Source of the DNA: Streptomyces sp. NBC_01445
GTDB lineage: Bacteria > Actinomycetota > Actinomycetes > Streptomycetales > Streptomycetaceae
Length of the DNA: 64,000 nt
NCBI RefSeq assembly: GCF_035918235.1
Contig: NZ_CP109485.1
Span: forward strand, 3,038,001 to 3,102,000
Direction: 5' to 3'
How positions within the stretch are numbered: position 1 is the stretch's first letter; each line of letters begins with the position of its first letter. The notes under the pieces are model-generated. The model had not been told where the DNA came from. It was given only the letters and a program-made list of their open reading frames with translations, and ran no database searches. Below, one piece after another: positions 49,892-59,234 of this stretch. A program made the translations under genes and the position numbers.

Positions 49892-52219
49892 ATGCCAAGA
49901 CCGTCCAGAAGGACCGTGCTCGCCACCGGATCCACCCTCGCCGGGGCCGCGCTGGCGGGCGGGCTGCCGTCACCGGCCACCGCCGCCACTCCCGTCGCGC
50001 CTCCCGCCACAGCCGTCAGCGCTCCCTCCGAAGACGCCTGGCGCACCGTCCTCGACGACGCCGACCTCGTCTGGCAGAAGATGCCGAAGACCTGGTACGA
50101 GGGCCCTTACCTGGGCAACGGCCTCCTCGGCTCCGGGATCTACCAGGAGCCCGGGAAGAACGCGATCCGCTTCAACGTCCAGCACTCCGAGGTCCAGGAC
50201 CACCGCCCGGAGTTCGGCTCCCTGTTCGGTCTGGCGCGGCTGCCCATCGGCTACTTCACGCTGGAACCCGTCGGCGCCATCACCGGCCTCGACTGGCGCC
50301 TGCGCCTTCGCGACGCGGAGCTGACCGGCACCCTCACCACCGACCAGGGCACGCTCACGATCCGCGCCCAGGTCACCAACGCGCTCTCCGTCCTCGCCGT
50401 CGAGGTCACCCCGTCCGAGGGCGAGCGCGGCTTCGCGTGGGTCTTCCACCCCGCCCAGTCGATCAGCCCGCGCGCCGCGTTCCAGCCGATCCCCGCCGGC
50501 TACGAGGGCAACCCGCCCGCCGAGTCCGGTGAGTACGACGGCATCTCCGCCTCCGTCCAGCCGCTCCTGTCCGGCGGCCAGCACGTCACCGCCTGGCGCG
50601 AGCGCACCCGCGGCGAGCGGCGGACGCTGTACGTGAACGTGGCGCACTCCTTCCCGAAGTCCACCGCCCGCGACCGGGCCGTCCGGACGGTGCGCGCCGC
50701 GGCCGTGCTCCCCTACGACGCCCTCGCCGTGACCCATCGCGCCTGGTGGCACGCGTACTACCGCAAGAGCTTCCTGTCCGTCCCCGACGCGCGCATCCAG
50801 CGCTTCTACTGGATCCAGCTCTACAAGACGGCGTCCGCCGCCCGCCGGGACGCCCCCGTGATGGCGACCAGCGGCCCCTGGCTGGAGCCGACGCCGTGGC
50901 CCGCGACCTGGTGGAACCTCAACGTGCAGCTGGAGTACTGGCTGATCCACGGCTCGAACCACCTCGAACTCGACGCCGTCACGCGGGCGCTGGGCGAGTT
51001 CCGGGACAACCTCACCGCCGAGATGGCCGCCCCGTACCGCGCCGACTCGCTCGGCATCCCGCGCACCACGGACATGCACCTCGTCAACGGCGGCGCGACG
51101 AGCAACGCGCAGGGCTACGGCGTCGGCATCCCCGGCCAGGACACTCCGACCCCCGAGGTCGGCAACCTCACCTGGGCGCTGCACAACGTGTGGCTGAGCT
51201 ACCGGCACACCATGGACGAGAAGATCCTGCGCGACGTCCTCTTCCCGCTGCTGCGCAAGGCGATCAACTACTACCTGCACTTCCTGGAGCCGGGAGCCGA
51301 CGGCAGGCTGCACCTGCCCGCGACGTTCTCGCCCGAGTACGGCGGCAACACCCGCGACTGCAACTACGACCTGATGCTCCTGACGTGGGGCTGCCGCACC
51401 CTCCTCGATTCGGCCGAACTCCTGGGCATCGACGACGAGTTGGCGCCGCGTTGGCGGGAGGTGCTCGCCAGGCGCGTGGCCTACCCGACGGACACGAACG
51501 GCTTCATGATCGGCGCGGACATCCCCTTCGCGAAGTCCCACCGCCACTACTCGCACATGCTCGCGGTGTACCCGCTGTACGAGCTGACCGGCCGCACCTC
51601 CGACGAACTCGCCCTGATCGAGAAGTCGCTGGCCCACTGGGTCGGCTTCGAAGGGGCCCTCCAGGGCTATACGTTCACGGGCGCGGCCTCGATGTCGGCG
51701 CTGCTCGGCAAGGGCGAGGACGCCCTGAAGTACCTGGGCCAGCTGATGTCCCGCTTCATCCAGGCCAACACCATGTACAAGGAGTCGGGCCCGGTCATCG
51801 AGACGCCGCTGTCGGCCGCCCAGTCCCTGCACGACATGGTGTGCCAGTCCTGGGGCGGCGTGATCCGCGTCTTCCCGGCCCTGCCCGCCGCATGGAAGGA
51901 CCTCGCCGTCCACAACTTCCGTACGCAGGGCGCCTTTCTGCTGAGCGCGGTACGCGAGGGCGGCACGACGCGCTGGGTGCGGCTGCTGAGCGAGGCGGGC
52001 GCACCGTGTGTGGTGCGGCACGGCATCGCGGGCGCGGTCGACGTACGCGACGGCCGGGGCAGGCCGCTCCGCTACGAGGACACGGGCGACGGCGCGATCC
52101 GGATCACCCTGCGCAAGGGCGACTCGGCGCTCGTCACGGCGAAGGGCGACCGCCCCGACCTGAGCGTCGAGCCGGTCACGGCGAACGCGCCGGCGGAGCG
52201 CTGGGGACTGCCCGCCTGA
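49892..52219 (+). CDS. Tat-exported glycoside hydrolase family 95-like protein
   Basis: 775 residues. A twin-arginine signal (SRRTVLATGSTLAGAALAGG) leads into an N-terminal beta-sandwich (WYEGPYLGNGLLGSGIYQE) and a large (alpha/alpha)6-barrel region. Features there, such as NLNVQLEYWLIHGSNHLELD, HLPATFSPEYGG and HRHYSHMLAVYPLYELTG, resemble GH95 (alpha-fucosidase/galactosidase) and related GH65-like folds. A C-terminal beta domain closes it. Export in folded form suggests a cofactor or tight fold. A TTGACG element (about 49806) may be a -35. A perfect 15-bp hairpin ends the gene. The exact sugar substrate is unknown. Confidence 0.72.
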   Translation: MPRPSRRTVLATGSTLAGAALAGGLPSPATAATPVAPPATAVSAPSEDAWRTVLDDADLVWQKMPKTWYEGPYLGNGLLGSGIYQEPGKNAIRFNVQHSEVQDHRPEFGSLFGLARLPIGYFTLEPVGAITGLDWRLRLRDAELTGTLTTDQGTLTIRAQVTNALSVLAVEVTPSEGERGFAWVFHPAQSISPRAAFQPIPAGYEGNPPAESGEYDGISASVQPLLSGGQHVTAWRERTRGERRTLYVNVAHSFPKSTARDRAVRTVRAAAVLPYDALAVTHRAWWHAYYRKSFLSVPDARIQRFYWIQLYKTASAARRDAPVMATSGPWLEPTPWPATWWNLNVQLEYWLIHGSNHLELDAVTRALGEFRDNLTAEMAAPYRADSLGIPRTTDMHLVNGGATSNAQGYGVGIPGQDTPTPEVGNLTWALHNVWLSYRHTMDEKILRDVLFPLLRKAINYYLHFLEPGADGRLHLPATFSPEYGGNTRDCNYDLMLLTWGCRTLLDSAELLGIDDELAPRWREVLARRVAYPTDTNGFMIGADIPFAKSHRHYSHMLAVYPLYELTGRTSDELALIEKSLAHWVGFEGALQGYTFTGAASMSALLGKGEDALKYLGQLMSRFIQANTMYKESGPVIETPLSAAQSLHDMVCQSWGGVIRVFPALPAAWKDLAVHNFRTQGAFLLSAVREGGTTRWVRLLSEAGAPCVVRHGIAGAVDVRDGRGRPLRYEDTGDGAIRITLRKGDSALVTAKGDRPDLSVEPVTANAPAERWGLPA

Positions 52220-52238
52220 CGCCGGCGCGTATCCCCGC

Positions 52239-52274
52239 GGCCCGGGCCTGCCCGCCTCCGGGCAGGCCCGGGCC
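52239..52274 (+). terminator. Perfect 15-bp stem-loop terminator after the GH95-like gene
   Basis: Arms GGCCCGGGCCTGCCC (52239-52253) and GGGCAGGCCCGGGCC (52260-52274) with a 6-nt loop, 20 bp after the stop. There is no U-tract. It separates the hydrolase from the MFS-amidase unit. Confidence 0.85.
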
Positions 52275-52396
52275 ACACACTCCCGCCGTAACGAGATCAC
52301 AAACCCTTGTCCTACCCCTAGGAGATACCGACTGGACGGTATTAGCCTCCCCGACCATGCACACGCTGGCGTGTGTCTCGACAGCAGGGAGGCATG

Positions 52397-54091
52397 ATGT
52401 CGGTTTCGTCACCGGCGGGCACGGCGCGGCGCACCAGCCGGCCAATCCCCTCAGCTCTGAGCCGCCTCGGCGGCAGACGGCTCGACCACTACCCCGAGAG
52501 TGGTCCCCGGTACTGGTACCTGGGCATCGTCGTGCTCGTCACGATCGTTCTCTACTACCAGCTGTACATCCAGTACGCGGTGTCGACAGCCATCATCAGC
52601 CACTACCACATGACGTTCCTGTACTTCGTCTACATATCGGTGGCCGCCAACGCGGTGGGCGCCTTCTCGTCCCTGGTGGCCGGCCTCGCCGACCGCTGGG
52701 GCCGGGCGAACATCGTGGTCTACGGCCTGCTGGTGGTCGGACTGCTCACCACGTTCGCCCTGCCCAACGCGCCGGGCAAGGTGAGCTATCTGATCGTCTA
52801 CGCGGCCGTGTCACTCGTCGAGGGCATGATCCTGGTCGCCACCCCGGCGCTCATCAGGGACTTCTCTCCGCAGCTCGGCCGGGCCTCGGCGATGGGCTAC
52901 TGGACGATGGGGCCGATCATCGGCAGCCTCGTGGTCACCGCCGTCACCTCCCGCACCTTCAGCGGCTCCACCACCTGGCAGGACGAGATCCGCTTCGCGG
53001 GCATCAGCGGCCTCGTCATGTTCGTCGTCGCACTGTTCGGACTGCGTGAGCTGGCCCCGGCGCTGCGCGACCAGATCATGGTGAGCCTGCGCGACCGCGC
53101 GCTGGTCGAGGCACGCGCCAAGGGGATGGACACCGAGACGGCGCTGCGCGGACAGTGGCGCCAGATGCTCCGCCTCGACGTCATCGGCTCCGCCGTCGCC
53201 ATCAGCGTCTACCTCCTGCTGTACTTCGCCGCCGTCGGCAACTTCGTGCTCTACTTCGCCACCAACTTCGGATACACCCCGCAGCGCGCCAACGCCCTGC
53301 TGAACTGGTACTGGGGAGCGAACGCGATCTCCCTGGTCCTGGCCGGCCTGTTCTCCGACCGCCTGCGCGTGCGCAAGCCCTTCATGCTGCTCGGCGCGCT
53401 CGGGTCCATAGGCTTCACGCTGGCGTTCACCCTGCACGCCACCCAACCGCACACCGGCTACTACACGTTCGCGTTCATCGTGGCGGGCATCGGCGTCACC
53501 AGCGGTATCGCCTACTCGCCGTGGATGGCGAGCTTCACGGAGACGGTCGAGCGGCACAACCCGGCGGCCACCGCCACGGGCCTCGCCGTGTGGGGCTGGA
53601 TCGTGCGGATCACCGTCGCCCTGTCCGCCGCCTTCGTACCGCTCGTCGTGAGCACCGTGACCCCGCTGATCGAACACGGCGCGGAGGTCAAGGCGGCGTC
53701 GGTGCAGGCGGCTCCGGCCCTCGCCATCACCGACGCCCACCCGAAGCTCTTCGCCGAACTCGGCTCGTACGCACCGGACAAGGTGCCCGCCCCGCTGCTG
53801 GCCCAGGCCCGGAAGGAGGTCGGCGCCGAAGGTCTGGAGACCGTGCAGAAGGCGGCGCCACAGCTGAAGATCCTGCGCGAGCACGGGCCCGAGGTGCAGC
53901 GGGCGAGCGCGGACAACGCGCACGCGTGGCAGACCTGGTGGTGGGTGTGTCTCGGCGGACAGGTGCTGTTCCTGCCGTTCATCTTCGTGATGACGGGCAG
54001 GTGGCGGCCGCGCGACGCGCGACGCGACGTCGAGGAGCACGAGGAACTGGTGGCCCGGCAGGTCGCCGAACTGAAGGAGAGCACCGCATGA
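52397..54091 (+). CDS. MFS transporter with a large loop before the last helix
   Basis: 564 residues. Typical MFS features include the helix 2-3 loop GLADRWGRANIVVYG and a second-half GLFSDRLRVRKPFMLLG. Between helices 11 and 12 is an Ala/Glu-rich loop of about 90 residues (ASVQAAPALAITDAHPKLFA, QLKILREHGPEVQRASADNA), unusual for the family and probably outside the cell. Tandem ATGs occur at 52394 and 52397; GGAGG spacing favours 52397. The stop overlaps the amidase start (ATGA), so the two are coupled and the cargo is probably an amide. The promoter lies after the GH95 terminator. Confidence 0.85.
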   Translation: MSVSSPAGTARRTSRPIPSALSRLGGRRLDHYPESGPRYWYLGIVVLVTIVLYYQLYIQYAVSTAIISHYHMTFLYFVYISVAANAVGAFSSLVAGLADRWGRANIVVYGLLVVGLLTTFALPNAPGKVSYLIVYAAVSLVEGMILVATPALIRDFSPQLGRASAMGYWTMGPIIGSLVVTAVTSRTFSGSTTWQDEIRFAGISGLVMFVVALFGLRELAPALRDQIMVSLRDRALVEARAKGMDTETALRGQWRQMLRLDVIGSAVAISVYLLLYFAAVGNFVLYFATNFGYTPQRANALLNWYWGANAISLVLAGLFSDRLRVRKPFMLLGALGSIGFTLAFTLHATQPHTGYYTFAFIVAGIGVTSGIAYSPWMASFTETVERHNPAATATGLAVWGWIVRITVALSAAFVPLVVSTVTPLIEHGAEVKAASVQAAPALAITDAHPKLFAELGSYAPDKVPAPLLAQARKEVGAEGLETVQKAAPQLKILREHGPEVQRASADNAHAWQTWWWVCLGGQVLFLPFIFVMTGRWRPRDARRDVEEHEELVARQVAELKESTA

Positions 54092-55518
54092 CCGCCGCGA
54101 CTCGGCTGCACGCACTCGGCGCCCTCGAACAGGCCGCCGCCGTCCGCAAGGGCGAGGTCGGCCCGGTGGAACTCGTACGGCATCACCTGGACCGGGTGGA
54201 GCGTTACGACGAGCAGTTCGGCGCCTTTGTGACGGTGACGCCCGACGCCGCTCTCGCCGAGGCGGCGGCCGCGCAGGAGCGGCGCGCGGACGGGGACCTG
54301 CCGCCGCTGTTCGGCGTGCCGACGGCCGTCAAGGACCTGGTGGACACGGCCGGTGTGCGCACGTCGTACGGGTCCAAGGCCTTCGGCGGCCATGTGCCGG
54401 AGGCCGACGCCTACAGCGTGACCCGGCTGCGCGAGGCCGGCACGATCAGCCTCGGCAAGACCAACACCCCTGAATTCGGCTGCTGTTGCTACACCGACAA
54501 CGATCTGTCGGGTCCGGCCCGCAACCCGTGGGACCCTGCCCTGTCCGCCGGAGGATCCAGCGGCGGGGCGGCGGTGGCCGTGGCGCTCGGCCTCGTGCCG
54601 GTCGCCCACGCCAGCGACGGGGGCGGCTCCATCCGGATCCCGGCGAGCATCTGCGGCCTCTTCGGCATCAAGCCGTCGCGGGGCCGGGTCAGTTCGGGCC
54701 CCGCCGGGATCGAGGTCAACGGCCTTTCCGTACAAGGGCCGTTGGCGCGCAGTGTGCGCGACGCGGCGGCGCTGCTCGACGCGCTGGCGGGGCCCGAGCA
54801 GGGCGACCCGCACTGGGCACCGCCGCTCCCGCCGGGCGAGACGTTCCTCTCGTATGCCGAGCGCTCCCCCGGGCGGCTGCGCATCGGCCGGTACGCGCGG
54901 CCCGCCGCCGAAGGCGTGACGGTGGACCCGGCATGCCTGGCGGCCTGGGAGCACGCCTCGCACCTGCTCGAAGATCTCGGGCACGTCGTGGAGGACATCC
55001 CGACGCCGTTCGGTCCCGAGATCAGCGGCCACTTCGTGACGGCGTGGGGAGTTCAGTCGCTCGGACACACCCTCGACGCCGGAGCGGAGGAGCTGCTGCG
55101 GCCGGTGACCCGGGCGTGGCGCGAGTTCGGCCGTGGCATCAGCGGCGAGCAGCTCGCGGCCGCGATCACCGGGATGCAGCGCGCCGCACGCCGTGCGGTA
55201 CGGGCGACGTCCGGCTACGACGCCGTACTCACCCCGACGCTGGCCACGCTGCCGCAACCGCTCGAGTTCTTCGACGAGTCCGGCGACCCGCTCGACAACC
55301 TGCGCCGGCAGAGCGCGTTCAGCGCCTTCACCAGCCCGTACAACATGACGGGCCAGCCGGCGGTCAACGTCCCGCTGTACTGGACCCCACAGGGCGGGAT
55401 CCCGGTGGGAGTCTCCCTGGTGGGACGCCCCGCCGACGAGGCCACCCTGATCGCCCTGAGCGCGCAGCTGGAGGAAGCGCACCCCTGGCACGACAGGTAC
55501 GCACGCCTCTTCTCTTAG
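54088..55518 (+). CDS. Amidase (amidase-signature family)
   Basis: 476 residues. The Ser-cisSer-Lys triad is visible: Lys in PTAVKDLVD, the Gly/Ser-rich signature SAGGSSGGAAVAVALGLVP, and the nucleophile in DGGGSIRIPASICGL. The family hydrolyses amides, aryl amides or carbamoyl compounds. It is coupled to the MFS gene by a 4-bp ATGA overlap, so it probably acts on an imported amide. The C-terminal part (FTSPYNMTGQPAVNVPL) is complete. A hairpin follows the stop. Confidence 0.92.
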   Translation: MTAATRLHALGALEQAAAVRKGEVGPVELVRHHLDRVERYDEQFGAFVTVTPDAALAEAAAAQERRADGDLPPLFGVPTAVKDLVDTAGVRTSYGSKAFGGHVPEADAYSVTRLREAGTISLGKTNTPEFGCCCYTDNDLSGPARNPWDPALSAGGSSGGAAVAVALGLVPVAHASDGGGSIRIPASICGLFGIKPSRGRVSSGPAGIEVNGLSVQGPLARSVRDAAALLDALAGPEQGDPHWAPPLPPGETFLSYAERSPGRLRIGRYARPAAEGVTVDPACLAAWEHASHLLEDLGHVVEDIPTPFGPEISGHFVTAWGVQSLGHTLDAGAEELLRPVTRAWREFGRGISGEQLAAAITGMQRAARRAVRATSGYDAVLTPTLATLPQPLEFFDESGDPLDNLRRQSAFSAFTSPYNMTGQPAVNVPLYWTPQGGIPVGVSLVGRPADEATLIALSAQLEEAHPWHDRYARLFS

Positions 55519-55528
55519 CCGCCGGGAC

Positions 55529-55564
55529 GCATCGGGCAACGGCCCTAGGACCGGGGCCCGATGC
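55529..55564 (+). terminator. Hairpin after the amidase gene
   Basis: GCATCGGGC (55529-55537) pairs with GCCCGATGC (55556-55564). The 18-nt loop contains the smaller palindrome CCTAGG. It lies 11 bp after the amidase stop and 32 bp before the next start. Confidence 0.65.
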
Positions 55565-55595
55565 ATGGCGGGGGCGATCGTGTTTGGCTGAGGCC

Positions 55596-55964
55596 ATGAC
55601 CGAATTCAGCGAGGCCGAGCTCACCTATCTGAAGTCCCAGCGCCTGGGACGGCTGGCCACCGTCGACCCGAAGGGCCAGCCGCAGGCGAACCCTGTGGGG
55701 TTCTTCCCGCAGGACGACGGCACGATCCTGGTCGGCGGATACACGCTCGGGAAGACGAAGAAGTGGCGCAACCTCCAGGCGAACCCGAAGGTCGCGCTCG
55801 TCGTCGACGACATCCTCAGCGTCAAGCCGTGGAAGGTGCGTGGCGTCGACATCAGGGGCGAGGCGGAACTCCTCACCGGCCCGCACCACCTGGGCGCGCA
55901 CTTCAGCGAAGAGCTCATCCGGATCCACCCGCACAAGATCCACAGCTGGGGGCTCGACGACTAG
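55596..55964 (+). CDS. PPOX-class F420-dependent oxidoreductase
   Basis: 122 residues of the split-barrel flavin-reductase-like fold: LTYLKSQRLGRLATVDPKGQ at the start and VGGYTLGKTKKWRNLQANP typical of F420-dependent PPOX enzymes. The cofactor is inferred from family resemblance. ATG 55596 is used. The last codons and the following bases contain a near-duplicate of CTCGACGACTA (55953-55963 and 55969-55979). It converges on ogt with a 12-bp gap. Confidence 0.85.
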   Translation: MTEFSEAELTYLKSQRLGRLATVDPKGQPQANPVGFFPQDDGTILVGGYTLGKTKKWRNLQANPKVALVVDDILSVKPWKVRGVDIRGEAELLTGPHHLGAHFSEELIRIHPHKIHSWGLDD

Positions 55965-55976
55965 GGGCCTCGACGA

Positions 55977-56468
55977 CTAATCGTCCTGGAGGACTCCCTC
56001 CAGGGCCAGCAGCTGCTGCTTGCACTCCAGGCCGCCCGCGTACCCGGTGAGGGAGCCGTCCGCGCCGATCACGCGGTGGCAGGGGCGGACGATGAGGAGC
56101 GGGTTGGCCCCGATCGCGCCGCCGATGGCGCGGACCGCGGCGCGTGACGCGCCGATGCTCGCGGCGACGGCGCCGTACGTGGTGGTCGCGCCGTACGGCA
56201 CGGCGTCGAGTGCCGCCCACACCTTCTCGCGGAACTCGGTCCCGTCCGTGCTGAACTCCAGGTGGAATTCCTTGAGTTCACCCCTGAAGTAGGCGGCGAG
56301 CTGCTTCTCGGCGTCGGCGAAGCGCTCCGGTGCGCGCCGCCACCCGGGCTGCACCGTGCGTCCTGCCTTCTGCCCGGGCACGGACAGAGAGGTGAGGGCA
56401 CCCGACTCGTCGCCGGTGAGCAGGAGTTCACCGATGGGGCTGTCGAGCACGGTGTAGTACACGGTCAT
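55977..56468 (-). CDS. ogt: O6-methylguanine-DNA methyltransferase (Ogt)
   Basis: 163 residues. The active-site motif PCHRVIG holds the methyl-acceptor Cys130, the HTH reads YGAVAASIGASRAAVRAIGG, and an Asn hinge precedes it (NPLLIVRPC). It removes methyl groups from O6-methylguanine once and is inactivated. Its start overlaps the stop of the Ada/AlkA gene (ATGA), forming a two-gene alkylation-repair operon, so it is likely induced by the Ada activity of the first protein. Confidence 0.95.
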   Translation of the reverse strand: MTVYYTVLDSPIGELLLTGDESGALTSLSVPGQKAGRTVQPGWRRAPERFADAEKQLAAYFRGELKEFHLEFSTDGTEFREKVWAALDAVPYGATTTYGAVAASIGASRAAVRAIGGAIGANPLLIVRPCHRVIGADGSLTGYAGGLECKQQLLALEGVLQDD

Positions 56469-57865
56469 GACTGCTGCTCCAACTGTCGCTGTGTCCAGAG
56501 GTGTTGCTGTGCGTACGTGCGCCAGGGGCGCCAGGTGTCCGGTACGGGTTCCTGCCCCGGCTCTTCGGGGAGGGCCACGTCGGGGTCGGCCAGGGATCGC
56601 ATGCGGATGAGGGCGGCGGTGCGGGCGTCGACGCCGGGCAGGGCGCGCAGGGCGGCCTCGGCGTCGTCGCGGTCGGCGCCCGGATCCAGGCGCAGGGCTC
56701 CGTCGGCGAGGGCCGTGGCGAGCGCGCCGACGGGTCCCGGCTCCCCGGCGAGGTCGTCGGGCGAGGGGAAGACATGGGTGAGGGTGCCGCAGGGCGCGTC
56801 GACGGCCTTCGCGTACCGCTCGACGAGCCGCGCCGCCTCCTCCCGCCCCGCGAGGACCCTTACGGCCAGCTCGTCGGGGTCGGCGGCGCCCGGCGCGCGC
56901 AGGCCGGGCCGCGCGGCGACGAGTGGCGCGAGGCGCGGGTCGGCGCCGAGGCGCTCGTCGATCGCGTACGGGTCGCTGTCCAGGTCGAACAGGCGCCGCA
57001 GGCGTCCCACGGCCGTCGTCAGATCGCGCAGGTCGGTGAGGTGGATGCGGGCGTCGAGCCAGCCGCCGTGGTGCGCGGCGCGGCTCGCGGGCGTGGACCT
57101 GGTGCGCTCGTCGACGGAGACGACGCCGGTGCCGTAGGGCAGGCGCAGGGTGCGCCGGTAGGTGCGGGCGCCCGGCGTTCCGGTCATCTCCTCGACGCCG
57201 TCGAGGGCCTCGCGGGCGAGGGTGTCGAAGAGGGGGCGGGCCTGGTAGGGGCCGCGGTGGGCGAGGCGCAGGGGGATGCCGGCCGCCGTGGCGGTGGCGC
57301 GGGTGGCGGGGGCCTCGGCGCGCAGCTCCGTGGGCGTACGGGCGTAGACCGCACGGATGGTGTCGTTGAACTGGCGCACGCTCGCGAAGCCCGCGGCGAA
57401 CGCGATCTCCGTGATCGGCAGGCCGGTCGTCTGGAGCAGGACGCGCGCGGTGTGCGCGCGCTGGGCGCGGGCCAGGGCGACAGGTCCGGCGCCCACCTCG
57501 GTGGTGAGCTGGCGCTGCACCTGGCGGGCGCTGTACCCGAGGCGCACGGCGAGCCCGGCGACGCCCTCGCGGTCGACGACGCCGTCGCCGATCATGCGCA
57601 TGGCGCGGCCCACCACGTCGGCGCGTACGTTCCAGTCGGCCGAGCCCGGCACGGCGTCGGGGCGGCAGCGCCGGCAGGCGCGGAAACCGGAGCCCTGCGC
57701 CGCCGCTGCGGTGGCGTAGTAGCGGACGTTCTTCCGCCTGGGGGTGACCGCGGGGCAGCTGGGGCGGCAGTAGATGCCGGTCGTCTCGACGGCGAAGAAG
57801 AACTCCCCGTCGAAGCGCGCGTCACGGCTGCGCACCGCTTCGTACCGCGTGTCCTCATCGATCAT
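56465..57865 (-). CDS. Ada-AlkA fusion: methyl-phosphotriester sensor/AraC activator joined to 3-methyladenine glycosylase
   Basis: 466 residues in three parts. (1) Ada zinc domain: Cys33 and Cys37 in YCRPSCPAVTPRRK and Cys64/Cys67 in CRRC; Cys33 should accept methyl from phosphotriesters. (2) AraC helix-turn-helix: VAGLAVRLGYSARQVQRQL and ITEIAFAAGFASVRQFND. (3) AlkA N-terminal and HhH glycosylase domain, with ALRALPGVDARTAALIRMRS as the hairpin. It therefore senses and repairs alkylation and activates its own operon. ATG 57865 has GGAGGG upstream; the ATG at 57919 has no comparable site. ogt is coupled downstream. Confidence 0.95.
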   Translation of the reverse strand: MIDEDTRYEAVRSRDARFDGEFFFAVETTGIYCRPSCPAVTPRRKNVRYYATAAAAQGSGFRACRRCRPDAVPGSADWNVRADVVGRAMRMIGDGVVDREGVAGLAVRLGYSARQVQRQLTTEVGAGPVALARAQRAHTARVLLQTTGLPITEIAFAAGFASVRQFNDTIRAVYARTPTELRAEAPATRATATAAGIPLRLAHRGPYQARPLFDTLAREALDGVEEMTGTPGARTYRRTLRLPYGTGVVSVDERTRSTPASRAAHHGGWLDARIHLTDLRDLTTAVGRLRRLFDLDSDPYAIDERLGADPRLAPLVAARPGLRAPGAADPDELAVRVLAGREEAARLVERYAKAVDAPCGTLTHVFPSPDDLAGEPGPVGALATALADGALRLDPGADRDDAEAALRALPGVDARTAALIRMRSLADPDVALPEEPGQEPVPDTWRPWRTYAQQHLWTQRQLEQQS

Positions 57866-57987
57866 CACGCCCTCCAGTGTGCGCCTGCGCGGCGCCGGGG
57901 GCTGGCGGGATTCGGACATGGCACTGCCCGGGGAGTGCCGCGACCCCCGCGCCCCGTACGGGACAGCGGGGGCCGCGCGAGGCCGCC

Positions 57988-59112
57988 TCAGCCGAGGCGC
58001 CCCCGCTTCGCCTCCATCGCGGCGCGGCCCTCGGCGCCGCGCGCCTTCCAGACGCGCCGCATCTCGTCCCGCAGGCGGGCGTCGGTCCGGGCGGCGAGCC
58101 GCTGGTTCTCGCGCAGCAGCTTGCGGTAGCTGTCGAGGCGCCGCGGGGGCAGCGTCCCGTCGTCGAGCGCGGCCAGTACGGCGCATCCCGGCTCGGCGTC
58201 GTGGGCGCAGTCGTGGAACCTGCACCCCTCGGCCAGGGCCTCGATCTCCGAGAAGACCTGCCCGACGCCGGCCTCCGCGTCGAAGAGCCCGACGCCACGC
58301 AGCCCGGGGGTGTCGATCAGGACGCCGCCGGTCGGCAGGACCAGCAGGTTCCGGGTGGTCGTGGTGTGCCGGCCCTTGCCGTCGACGTCGCGTACGGCGT
58401 TCACGTGCATGACGTCGGCGCCGAGCAGGACATTGGCCAGCGTCGACTTGCCCGCTCCGGACTGGCCGAGCAGCACGGACGTCCCGTCGAGGAGCGCGCC
58501 GAGCACGTCGATGCCGTGGCCCTCCTCCGCGCTGACCGCGAGGACGTCCACGCCTGGCGCTGCCGTCTCCACGTCGGAGACGAGGTGCGCGACGGTCGCG
58601 GCGTCCGGTACGAGGTCGGCCTTGGTGAGGACGACGACGGGCTGGGCGCCGGACTCCCACGCCAGGGCGAGGAACCGCTCGATACGGCCGAGGTCGAGCT
58701 CCGCGGCGAGCGATACGGCGATCACCGCGTGGTCGACGTTGGCCGCGAGGATCTGGCCCTCCGACCGCTTCGACGAGGTCGACCGCACGAAGGACGTGCG
58801 GCGCGGCAGCAGCGACCGCACGTACCGCGGGTCGCGTTCTTCAGGGTCGACGGCGACCCAGTCGCCCGTGCACACGACCTTCATCGGGTCGCGCGGGACG
58901 ACGAATTCGGTGTCGGCGCGCACCACACCCTCGGCGGTGACGACGTCACACAGACCGCGATCGACACGTACGACACGGCCCGGCAGCAGGCCCTGCTCGG
59001 CGAACCGGGCGAACTCGGCCTCCCAGCCGCCGTCCCAGCCGTACACAGCCAGGGCCGATTCCGAGGGAGAAGAGCTCGGGAGAGAAGAGGAAGACAAGGG
59101 GTGACCCTTCAC
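57988..59112 (-). CDS. rsgA: Ribosome small-subunit-dependent GTPase A (RsgA)
   Basis: 374 residues with circularly permuted GTPase motifs: G4 VVVLTKADL, then G1 LGQSGAGKST, then G3 DTPGLRG. The N-terminal OB domain and a C-terminal zinc site (CRFHDCAHDAEPGCA) complete the family. It matures the 30S subunit. GTG 59112 is used, but no Shine-Dalgarno precedes it and the N-terminus is Ser-rich. A 23-codon ORF with a strong ribosome site lies 50 bp upstream on the same strand, so coupling or leader control is possible. Confidence 0.92.
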   Translation of the reverse strand: MKGHPLSSSSLPSSSPSESALAVYGWDGGWEAEFARFAEQGLLPGRVVRVDRGLCDVVTAEGVVRADTEFVVPRDPMKVVCTGDWVAVDPEERDPRYVRSLLPRRTSFVRSTSSKRSEGQILAANVDHAVIAVSLAAELDLGRIERFLALAWESGAQPVVVLTKADLVPDAATVAHLVSDVETAAPGVDVLAVSAEEGHGIDVLGALLDGTSVLLGQSGAGKSTLANVLLGADVMHVNAVRDVDGKGRHTTTTRNLLVLPTGGVLIDTPGLRGVGLFDAEAGVGQVFSEIEALAEGCRFHDCAHDAEPGCAVLAALDDGTLPPRRLDSYRKLLRENQRLAARTDARLRDEMRRVWKARGAEGRAAMEAKRGRLG

Positions 59113-59162
59113 AAAGGCGGCCCCGGCTGGTCACGCACAGCGGCGCGAACAAAGAAGGTAGG

Positions 59163-59234
59163 TCAGCCGGTGACCACAGAGGTGGACTCGATGAACTTCT
59201 GGATGCGGGCAGCGCCCGTCACAACGACAGCCAT
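59163..59234 (-). CDS. Short ORF (23 codons) with strong RBS upstream of rsgA
   Basis: On the minus strand ATG 59234 opens MAVVVTGAARIQKFIEST followed by SVVTG and TGA. A perfect GGAGGTG stands 6 bp before the ATG, much better than that of rsgA. It lies 50 bp upstream of rsgA on the same strand. The peptide is small and weakly amphipathic, with no known motif. It could be a leader peptide affecting rsgA or a stand-alone small protein. I recognise no family. The ORF was found by eye and is below usual size limits. Confidence 0.55.
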   Translation of the reverse strand: MAVVVTGAARIQKFIESTSVVTG

